From an uncultured Lachnospiraceae bacterium (GTDB taxonomy: Bacteria > Bacillota_A > Clostridia > Lachnospirales > Lachnospiraceae), in contig CADBNA010000334.1 of the NCBI GenBank assembly GCA_902795835.1, positions 1 through 7,941 of the forward strand: DNA of 7,941 nt, given 5' to 3'. Shown here piece after piece: positions 1 through 5,532 of the stretch. The number at the start of each line of letters is the position of its first letter. Position 1 is the first letter of the stretch. The position numbers and the translations under genes were made by a program. The notes beneath the pieces were generated by a model, which saw only the letters and a program-made list of their open reading frames with translations, did not search any database and was not told the origin of the DNA.

Positions 1-5
1 GCTGC

Positions 6-2036
6 TCAGCGCAGCACGCTCATCCACAGCAGTACGCCCAGCATGACCACAATGCCCACGCAGGTCATCATCAGCGCAAAGGAGAAGCTGTCCAGCACAG
101 TGGGCAGGTTGGCGGCTGTCGCGGCGCGAAAACGTCTGCCCCGCACTTTTCCGGGGTCGCGGGACCGTAGTTCACTCACGATGGTTTTGCGCAGCAGCCA
201 GATCAGGGCATCTGCGCTGTCTACAAGCACACGGGCAAGGATGCCCAGGCACCGCAGGCCTGTGCGGCAGAGGGGCCCCAGAACACGGTTCTCGCCGAAT
301 ACGGCCGCAATTCTTCCGAAAACGGCGGGGAGCAGGCCCGTCAGCACCGGTCGGTACAGAAGCTCCTCCAGATCGAGGCGGGCCGGCCAGAGATCTCTGT
401 ATGTCCCTTTCTGATAAATGATTTTTCTCACAAACAGCAGATATACCAGGGCGCCGATTCCCAGGGAAATAGCGCCGCCTTTCAGATTCTCTGCCGTGAA
501 CGCCCGGAATGCCATGGGTATGGAACTTCCTGTCATCCGCGCGGCAATCCGGTTTGCCGCGGCAGGCAGTCCCAGGAGGGGCATCAGCAGGGAAGGGCCG
601 AAGATCACTGCCGTGCTCAGCCTGTTCATACAGTGCGGCTGCGCGTCATAGCTTTTCTGCAAAGAGCCGTTCGCATTCTTTTCGCAGAAAATACAGATGA
701 ACAGCTTCAGCATGTAGGCAAATGTCAGGCCGCCGGAAATCAGGAATACCCATTCCAGGACAGAAAGAGCCTGCCCGCAGGCCTGTATGCCGCCGGCATG
801 TATTCCCTCCACGATGCCCTCATGCAGCAGCGTTTTGCTGATATATCCGTTAAAAAGCGGTACGCCGCTGATCCCCAGGGCTCCAAGGGCAAATGCCGCC
901 TTCAAAAACGGTTTGTTCCTGCCCCAGCCGCGCAGGCTGTTCAGATCCTGCACATGCAGCCGCATAACGGCGACGCCGGCGGCCATGAACAGTACCAGCT
1001 TGATCAGAGAGTGATTGACCATATGGAGCATCACACCCGCGAGGGTCATCACAGCCGCATGCTCTTCCTCTGCCGCCCGCAGCAGGACGGTCATGCCGAT
1101 CCCGGTCAGGATAAATCCCATCTGCGACATGGAAGAGCAGGCCAGCGTCCGCTTCAGGCTGACGGAAAACAGGGCCAGGACGGCGCCCAGCAGCATCGTG
1201 ACCGCACCGGCGGCAAGGATCAGGCATCCGAAGGGCAGATAGTCAGGAAAAACATGCAGCACCGTCATCAGGATCCCGGCAATTCCCACTTTCGTCAGTA
1301 TGCCGGAGAGGAGGGCCGACGCCGGTGAGGGCGCAACGGGATGCGCCTTCGGCAGCCAGATGTGCACCGGAAACATGCCCGCCTTCGCCCCGAACCCGAA
1401 CAGGATGCAGATACCGGCAGCCAGGATTTCTCCCGTGACCGCTCTGCCGGCACCGCCGCCTGTCAAGGCTTCTTTCAGCCCTGCATAGGACAATGTACCG
1501 GCTCCGTGCTGCAGTAGCAGCAGGCCCATAAACAGCACCAGGCCGCCGATGACCGCAACAAACAGATAGGTATATGCCGCACGGGAGGCCGATGCCGTCT
1601 CCTCATGGATGACCCACACAAAGGATGTAAAGGACAGAATTTCAAAGAACACAAACGCCGTCATCAGGTCTGCGGACAGCATCACACCCTCCACAGCCCC
1701 CAGTGTGAACAGGCTGAAAAACGAGTACCGGATCAGGTGTTCCTGCTCATGGGCAAAGTACTCCGGAGAAAACAGGGATGTCATGAGCCACATGAATGCC
1801 GTAATAACCGCATAGGAAGACCGGAATCCGTCCGAGGCAAAAGAGAGTCCCCCTGTCAGGATGCCGCCGGCAGCGGCATCTGCCGTCATGCCCGTTAGAA
1901 GCAGGGCGAGGACAAGCGTAACTGCCGAAACGCAGATGGACGCGGCATGCTTCCGGCGCACAGCCCCGGCATATGCGAGTGCCGGCAGCAAAAGGGCGCC
2001 GGCAAATGGAATGCCTATAATTGCAAGTATTACCAT
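6..2036 (-). CDS. Large proton-conducting antiporter-like subunit with C-terminal extension (NuoL/HyfB-like), third of three
   Basis: A 676-residue polytopic membrane protein. The first 455 residues or so carry the family core: E132 in FVFFEILSFTSFVW; K218 in FGAKAGMFPVHIWLPK; K249 in PSPASALLSGILTK; the LKRTLACSSMSQMGFILTG loop (295-312); H342 and K346 in NHSLIKLVLF; and K401 in GVPLFNGYISK. The remaining 200 or so residues are an extension absent from the three other subunits. It holds a hydrophobic segment near 478-494, another near 522-537 (AISLGIGALVYLLFV), a conserved-looking LDLEELLYRPVLTGLLP (555-571), a basic stretch (RSRDPGKVRGRR, about 624-635) and a final helix near 652-672. Similar long tails occur in HyfB/HycC- and NuoL-type subunits that brace a complex laterally; that role is inferred. 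It ends in TGA at 6-8, so any following gene starts at or beyond the left edge. Confidence 0.88.
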   Translation of the reverse strand: MVILAIIGIPFAGALLLPALAYAGAVRRKHAASICVSAVTLVLALLLTGMTADAAAGGILTGGLSFASDGFRSSYAVITAFMWLMTSLFSPEYFAHEQEHLIRYSFFSLFTLGAVEGVMLSADLMTAFVFFEILSFTSFVWVIHEETASASRAAYTYLFVAVIGGLVLFMGLLLLQHGAGTLSYAGLKEALTGGGAGRAVTGEILAAGICILFGFGAKAGMFPVHIWLPKAHPVAPSPASALLSGILTKVGIAGILMTVLHVFPDYLPFGCLILAAGAVTMLLGAVLALFSVSLKRTLACSSMSQMGFILTGIGMTVLLRAAEEEHAAVMTLAGVMLHMVNHSLIKLVLFMAAGVAVMRLHVQDLNSLRGWGRNKPFLKAAFALGALGISGVPLFNGYISKTLLHEGIVEGIHAGGIQACGQALSVLEWVFLISGGLTFAYMLKLFICIFCEKNANGSLQKSYDAQPHCMNRLSTAVIFGPSLLMPLLGLPAAANRIAARMTGSSIPMAFRAFTAENLKGGAISLGIGALVYLLFVRKIIYQKGTYRDLWPARLDLEELLYRPVLTGLLPAVFGRIAAVFGENRVLGPLCRTGLRCLGILARVLVDSADALIWLLRKTIVSELRSRDPGKVRGRRFRAATAANLPTVLDSFSFALMMTCVGIVVMLGVLLWMSVLR

Positions 2037-3508
2037 ATTCCCTCCGATATCTGCCGGAGCAGGTAGAGAACCGGAGCCGGCATAATACCATACAGCAGGT
2101 TCAGCACCGTAAAGAAAACAATTGGCAGCAGCATGCGCCAGTCAGCCTCCCTGACCGTACAGTCAGGCCGGTCATAAAGATCACTGCCCTTAACCGGGAA
2201 AAAGGCCCTTACGCTGATGGTCAGTGTATACATGGCGCACAGAAAGGCAGCCGCCAGCAGGCAGACCGCTCCTGCCATTCCCCGGCCGGTTCCCTCCTCG
2301 GCGGCAGACTGCAGCAGGCACCACTTGGAAACAAATCCGCAGAACAGCGGGATCCCGATGAGGGAGAGCGCCCCCAAGGTAAAGCACACAAATGTGACAG
2401 GCATTCTTTTCCCGACGCCATTGATCTCATAGATGTATGCCCGGCCGGTCTGATGCATAAAGGCACCGGCACACAGGAACAGGGACATCTTGATAATGCT
2501 GTGAAAGACCATATGTGCCATGCCGGCCAGAAAGCCTGAAGGATTCAGCAGCAGGATGCCCAGAAGCATGTAGGACAGATTGCTCATGGTGGAGTATGCC
2601 AGCCGTCTCTTGACATGTTTTTCACGCAGGGCCATGACCGACGAATACACCATGGAAAAACAGATCACTGCCAGCAGAAAGGTCTGCAGCCGTGTTTCAC
2701 GCAGAAGCCTGACGCCGAAGACATACCAGGTCAGCCGCGCCACCGCAAAGACGCCGGAATTGACCACGGCAACCGCGTGCAGCAGGGCCGTCACAGGCGT
2801 CGGCGCCGCTGACGCATCCGGAAGCCAGGCATGAAACGGGAATATCGCCGCCTTTACGCCGAATCCAAAAAAGCCAAGCAGATACGCGATCCTGATCAGA
2901 TGTACGCCTGCTGACGTCCGCAGCGTGCCGCTCCAGCCAAAAGATGCGCCGTTCCCGTAAAGTGTCACCAGAATCACGGCAAAAAAGACCAGCGAAGCGC
3001 CTCCGATAGTATAGGCGGCATATCTGCGGCCGGCGTACAGACTCTCGTGGTCGCCGTAATGCGCCACAAGAGGAATGGTGATTAATGTCAGTATCTCATA
3101 AAACACATAGAGGGTCAGAAGATTTGCCGAAAAGGCAATGCCGAGCGAGATTCCGTACGTGCCGAGATAAAAGGCAAAAAAGCGGTCCTTTTTGGGGTCG
3201 TGTTCCATATAGGAAAAGGCATATATCAGAACCAGCGGCCACATCACCGAGATCATGCCGGCAAACAGGCAGGAGAGTCCGTCGGCGCCGGCAGCCAGTG
3301 AAAAGCCGTTGGCAAACAGGAGTACCCCGGCTGGGCCGCGGCCTGACCGGGCAGTCAGCATCAGAATCCAGACGAATACGGACGTCACACAGGCTGTCCC
3401 TTCCGTCCAGATGGCTCTTCCCCGGTCAGAGGAAGCGGGAATCAGCAGCAGTCTCAGACCGCCCAGAAGCGGCAGAAATATGGAAGCAAGAATCAGTGCC
3501 AGCTCCAT
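2030..3508 (-). CDS. Proton-conducting antiporter-like subunit (MrpD/NuoL-like), second of three
   Basis: A 492-residue polytopic membrane protein of the same family. Landmarks: E138 in FYEILTLITIPL; K219 in FGVKAAIFPFHAWLP; APTPVTALLHAVAVVNSG (about 235-252); the VKRRLAYSTMSNLSYMLLG loop (299-317); H336 and K340 in FHSIIKMSLF; and K395 in IGIPLFCGFVSKW. The helix-8 block is NuoL/MrpA-like (TPV-[ST]-A-L-x-H-A), unlike the PAS-x-LLSG-x-x-x-K form in the two flanking genes, and the position that is lysine in MrpA and threonine in E. coli NuoL is Asn250 here. His244 in this block corresponds to the NuoL helix-8 histidine. The start is ATG at 3508, three bases after the previous stop. The TAA stop overlaps the next gene's start by 7 bases. 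It may occupy a NuoL-like place in the complex, though it lacks NuoL's long C-terminal lateral helix. Confidence 0.88.
   Translation of the reverse strand: MELALILASIFLPLLGGLRLLLIPASSDRGRAIWTEGTACVTSVFVWILMLTARSGRGPAGVLLFANGFSLAAGADGLSCLFAGMISVMWPLVLIYAFSYMEHDPKKDRFFAFYLGTYGISLGIAFSANLLTLYVFYEILTLITIPLVAHYGDHESLYAGRRYAAYTIGGASLVFFAVILVTLYGNGASFGWSGTLRTSAGVHLIRIAYLLGFFGFGVKAAIFPFHAWLPDASAAPTPVTALLHAVAVVNSGVFAVARLTWYVFGVRLLRETRLQTFLLAVICFSMVYSSVMALREKHVKRRLAYSTMSNLSYMLLGILLLNPSGFLAGMAHMVFHSIIKMSLFLCAGAFMHQTGRAYIYEINGVGKRMPVTFVCFTLGALSLIGIPLFCGFVSKWCLLQSAAEEGTGRGMAGAVCLLAAAFLCAMYTLTISVRAFFPVKGSDLYDRPDCTVREADWRMLLPIVFFTVLNLLYGIMPAPVLYLLRQISEGIW
2041..2045 (-). promoter_or_regulatory. Ribosome binding site of the 676-codon antiporter gene
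   Basis: GGAGG on the minus strand, four bases before the ATG at 2034-2036, inside the coding end of the upstream gene. The spacing is rather tight. Together with the ATGGTAA overlap (start of one gene, stop of the other) it indicates translational coupling. Confidence 0.7.
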
Positions 3509-3511
3509 CCC

Positions 3512-4933
3512 TCACCTCCCCTGCACTGCAAACCCGCAGGCAGTGACAAAAGACGGGCCGTACAGACCAACCAGAAGAACAACGGCACAGAGAATAATCA
3601 TGGGAAGCAGCGCAGTCAGGCCGGGCTCCTTCCAGTCTGTCCCGGCGGGATCCGCCGCGTCAGGAGCAGTCTCCTCACCGGAGACCGGGAAGAACGCCTC
3701 CACGGTGACCGGCAGCAGGTATCCCGCCGTGAGAAGGGCGGAGACCAGAAGCATGACCGGCGCCAGAATCGAAAATACCGGTATATCTCCCGCGATGGCC
3801 GCGGAGGCGATCACCCACTTGCTGGTAAAGCCCGCAAAGGGGGGAATGCCCACCAGTGACAGCGAGGCAATGGTAAAACAGATCATCGTCACCGGGATTC
3901 TCTTGCCGGCGCCCTTCAGTCCTCTCACATCCCGGATTCCCAGTCTCCATATGCACACGCCGGCCGTCAGGAACAGACACCCTTTTGCGGCGCAGTGCCC
4001 CAGCAGGTGGAGCAGGCCGCCGGCCAGACCCTGTCCGCTCATAAAAGAGAGACCGAGCAGAATATAGGAAATCTGACTGATGGTAGAGTAGGCCAGGCGT
4101 TTTTTCAGGATTTTTTCCTGGAAAGCCATCATGGATCCCATAAAAACCGTGAGCAGCGCCAGGATCATCCAGGCCGTCTGCACCCAGGTTCCCGCAATCC
4201 TGTCGGTTCCCACAGAGTAAAAGACCAGCCGGATCACCGCCACAACACCGGCTTTTGCCACAATGCCGGACAGAAGCGAGGAGGCCGGTGCAGGTGCGAT
4301 CGGGTGCGCCGCAGGCAGCCAGCCGTGCATCGGATAGAGGCCGGCCTTTGTTCCGAATCCGATAATGCCGGCCATCACCGCACCCAGCAGCACCCCGTGC
4401 CTGCCGTACAGCAGAACATCCTCCAGAAAGCCGCCCATGACAAAGGCGCCGGTACCGGAGCTGAAATGGTATACAAAGAAAACCGCCAGCAGCCCCATCA
4501 GGGCGCCGCCCACCGAGTAAAACAGATATTTCAGTCCGGCCGCGACCGCTTCTTTTGACCTCTCATGAAGAACCAGCGGCACGGTGGTCAGCGTCAGGAA
4601 CTCAAAGCACAGATACAGGGTGACCAGATTCGCGGAAAAACACACGGCTGCAAGCGTAGCAAAAGAAATCAGATAGAAGGTAAAAAAGAGCTCCTGATGT
4701 TCCTCATGCGCCATGTAGGCAAACGCATAAAACAGAGCAGCGGTATAGAGCAGCATGACAGCCGGAAGGACGCACCGCGTCAGCCCGTCAACGGCAAATG
4801 ACAGCTGAACCCTGTCTGACAGGCGGAGCAGTGTCACGCTGCCGCCGCGCAGCAGGGCAAGGACGCACAAAATATCCGCCAGAAGCATGACGGCGGCATA
4901 GATGCGGTTGCGGTGTGTATTCTGAACTGGCAT
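3512..4933 (-). CDS. Proton-conducting antiporter-like subunit (MrpD/NuoM family), first of three
   Basis: A 473-residue polytopic membrane protein of the NuoL/M/N-MrpD family, expected to act in ion translocation in the inner membrane. Landmarks: E111 in CFEFLTLTTVPL (helix-5 glutamate); K196 in FGTKAGLYPMHGWLP; the PIAPAPASSLLSGIVAK block with K227; the LKKRLAYSTISQISYILLG loop (276-294); H313 and K317 in LGHCAAKGCLF; and K372 in VGIPPFAGFTSKW. All classic charged positions are kept, so it looks functional. The N-terminus is shorter than in the neighbouring paralogue, so the first helices seem abbreviated. Start ATG at 4933 has a strong Shine-Dalgarno. The TGA stop is three bases before the next gene. 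It resembles that next gene in the YAFAYM, FSANL, PVT..CFT and AFFPV segments, suggesting tandem duplication. NuoM-, MbhH- or HyfB-like roles cannot be separated by eye. Confidence 0.88.
   Translation of the reverse strand: MPVQNTHRNRIYAAVMLLADILCVLALLRGGSVTLLRLSDRVQLSFAVDGLTRCVLPAVMLLYTAALFYAFAYMAHEEHQELFFTFYLISFATLAAVCFSANLVTLYLCFEFLTLTTVPLVLHERSKEAVAAGLKYLFYSVGGALMGLLAVFFVYHFSSGTGAFVMGGFLEDVLLYGRHGVLLGAVMAGIIGFGTKAGLYPMHGWLPAAHPIAPAPASSLLSGIVAKAGVVAVIRLVFYSVGTDRIAGTWVQTAWMILALLTVFMGSMMAFQEKILKKRLAYSTISQISYILLGLSFMSGQGLAGGLLHLLGHCAAKGCLFLTAGVCIWRLGIRDVRGLKGAGKRIPVTMICFTIASLSLVGIPPFAGFTSKWVIASAAIAGDIPVFSILAPVMLLVSALLTAGYLLPVTVEAFFPVSGEETAPDAADPAGTDWKEPGLTALLPMIILCAVVLLVGLYGPSFVTACGFAVQGR
3515..3521 (-). 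promoter_or_regulatory. Ribosome binding site of the 492-codon antiporter gene
   Basis: GGGGAGG on the minus strand, with the GGAGG core six bases before the ATG at 3506-3508. It lies over the final codons of the upstream gene, whose TGA follows it directly. This arrangement is typical of coupled translation. Confidence 0.8.
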
Positions 4934-4940
4934 TTACGTT

Positions 4941-4947
4941 CTCCTCT
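4941..4947 (-). promoter_or_regulatory. Ribosome binding site of the 473-codon antiporter gene
   Basis: AGAGGAG on the minus strand, with the AGGAG core seven bases before the ATG at 4931-4933. The optimal spacing fixes this start and shows that the gene after the gap has its own strong initiation site. Confidence 0.8.
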
Positions 4948-4978
4948 GATGAGTTTGCTTATGTATCTTTTGTATCGT

Positions 4979-5237
4979 ACTCTGTGTTCGCCTGCGCTGA
5001 ACAGCACTGCCGGCTGTCCCTCAGGTTCTCCGGGCACAAGAAGTTCTAACCTTCCCACCGTTCCCTTTATCACCGGAAGGGGCTGAAGGCGTTCTCACCT
5101 CATGGCTTCGTGAATGTCCTTCTTTTGCGCTGTGAGCCGCCGTTCACTGTCGGGAACTGCGGGAAGCCAAGAACTTCTGTGTACCCTCCAAAATTCGGGA
5201 CCGCCGGCAGTGCTGTCCCCGCAGGCTGATAGAAAGG
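4979..5237. repeat. Second long imperfect palindrome, about 259 bases
   Basis: Pairing segments in order from outside to inside: 4990-4996 with 5220-5226 (7 bp); 5001-5014 with 5203-5216 (14 bp perfect, ACAGCACTGCCGGC and its complement); 5016-5020 with 5197-5201 (5 bp); 5032-5047 with 5170-5186 (15 pairs, one bulge, one mismatch); 5051-5056 with 5161-5166 (6 bp); 5060-5065 with 5152-5157 (6 bp). Outermost pairing from 4979 to 5237 is weak. The central part, about 5066-5151, pairs poorly apart from short pieces such as 5081-5084 with 5135-5138. The nesting on a common axis near 5108 is far more than expected by chance. If mrpD and the next gene share a transcript, this would lie in it just upstream of the 473-codon gene. 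Confidence 0.72.
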
Positions 5238-5261
5238 GAGGGCCTGACCCGTCTGTCCGCA

Positions 5262-5277
5262 CACAGCCGGTGCAGCC
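5262..5277. repeat. 16-base direct repeat, copy 1
   Basis: CACAGCCGGTGCAGCC occurs here and again at 5323-5338, 61 bases apart and identical. Copy 2 overlaps the left arm of the 5328-5492 palindrome, while this copy lies between the two palindromes. It could be a remnant of duplication of the element edge. Confidence 0.8.
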
Positions 5278-5289
5278 TTGTCCGCCTTT

Positions 5290-5316
5290 ATCATATCTGT
5301 GACATCCTTACGTCGA
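5290..5316 (-). promoter_or_regulatory. Weak sigma-70-like promoter candidate in the gap
   Basis: On the minus strand TATGAT (5290-5295, five of six consensus bases) is preceded by TCGACG (5311-5316, four of six) with a 15-base spacer, shorter than the usual 17. It lies between the two palindromes, about 360 bases upstream of the 473-codon gene, and would give a leader containing the second palindrome. A chance match is quite possible. Confidence 0.2.
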
Positions 5317-5322
5317 TCCACG

Positions 5323-5338
5323 CACAGCCGGTGCAGCC
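5323..5338. repeat. 16-base direct repeat, copy 2
   Basis: Identical to 5262-5277. Eleven of its bases (5328-5338) are the start of the outer left arm of the 5328-5492 palindrome. Confidence 0.8.
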
Positions 5339-5492
5339 GCAGAGAATACCCGTATGGACGCATCCGGCGAGTACGTGTCTGAGACCGGCCGAGTCTTAGG
5401 CAGCCGGGTCATGCCTGGCACGGGTGCCTTAGACGAGCAGGCTCAGACCGGCGGAGCAGCGGACATCCGGGTATTCCCTTCGGCTGTGCCGG
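5328..5492. repeat. Long imperfect palindrome with nested stems (possible structured RNA)
   Basis: Outer arms 5328-5356 and 5464-5492 pair over 29 positions: 24 Watson-Crick pairs, two G-T pairs (5332/5488, 5333/5487) and three mismatches (5340/5480, 5343/5477, 5353/5467). Inside lie a 7-bp stem (5377-5383 with 5442-5448, GTCTGAG/CTCAGAC), a 10-position stem with one mismatch (5393-5402 with 5425-5434) and a 6-bp stem (5403-5408 with 5414-5419, one G-T pair) closing a 5-base loop. All stems are nested on one axis, so the whole can fold as one long hairpin. Weaker pairing may extend the base to about 5321 and 5498. Three wobble pairs exist if the plus strand is RNA, against one for the minus strand, a slight hint of plus-strand transcription. 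It could equally be a DNA foldback or MITE-like element. Confidence 0.75.
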
Positions 5493-5530
5493 CGTCCGGC
5501 TTCCGGATTCCGGGTTCCGGCGTCCGGCTT
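5489..5530. repeat. Heptanucleotide tandem repeat, six units of CCGGNNT
   Basis: Six uninterrupted 7-base units on the plus strand fit CCGGNNT, with NN being CG, CT, AT, GT, CG, CT in order. Units 5-6 repeat units 1-2 exactly, giving a 15-base direct repeat at 5489-5503 and 5517-5531. The array ends two bases from the mrpD stop codon, in the 3' untranslated side of mrpD. Its first four bases are also the outer end of the 5328-5492 palindrome. Heptamer arrays (short tandemly repeated repetitive sequences) are known in some bacteria; their function is usually unclear. Confidence 0.85.
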
Positions 5531-5532
5531 CT

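Larger units (their letters stand above)
4934..5532. other. 599-base non-coding gap between mrpD and the next antiporter gene
   Basis: All other junctions in this cluster are 30 bases or less, so this gap is exceptional. Both strands lack a convincing gene: the open frames here (for example minus 5100-5363) have no ribosome binding site, no recognisable motif, and lie across inverted-repeat arms. In minus-strand order the gap holds a heptamer tandem repeat (5489-5530), a long palindrome (5328-5492), a 16-base direct repeat, a weak promoter-like sequence near 5290-5316, a second long palindrome (about 4979-5237) and the ribosome binding site of the next gene. I see no hairpin followed by a T-run on either strand. 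Confidence 0.8.

Noticed and set aside
633..1328. 231-codon plus-strand open frame, and similar long plus-strand frames elsewhere (3255-4067, 6337-7062)
   Set aside because: These are shadows opposite strongly conserved membrane-protein genes in G+C-rich DNA; their products are Gln/His/Arg-rich, low in hydrophobic structure, with no family motif.
4834..5073. 79-codon minus-strand open frame overlapping the start of the 473-codon gene
   Set aside because: It runs out of frame into a well-supported gene, lacks a ribosome binding site, and its first half is palindrome sequence.
5298..5304. TGTGACA as a CRP/FNR-type half site
   Set aside because: Only one half of the expected inverted repeat is present, so there is no support beyond chance.
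5100..5363. 87-codon minus-strand open frame in the gap
   Set aside because: No ribosome binding site before its ATG, no recognisable domain or membrane segment, and much of it is made of palindrome arms and the 16-base repeat translated.
5418..5429. GGCACGGGTGCC as a stand-alone terminator hairpin
   Set aside because: Only four base pairs with a 4-base loop and no T-run on either side; it competes with the larger nested fold.
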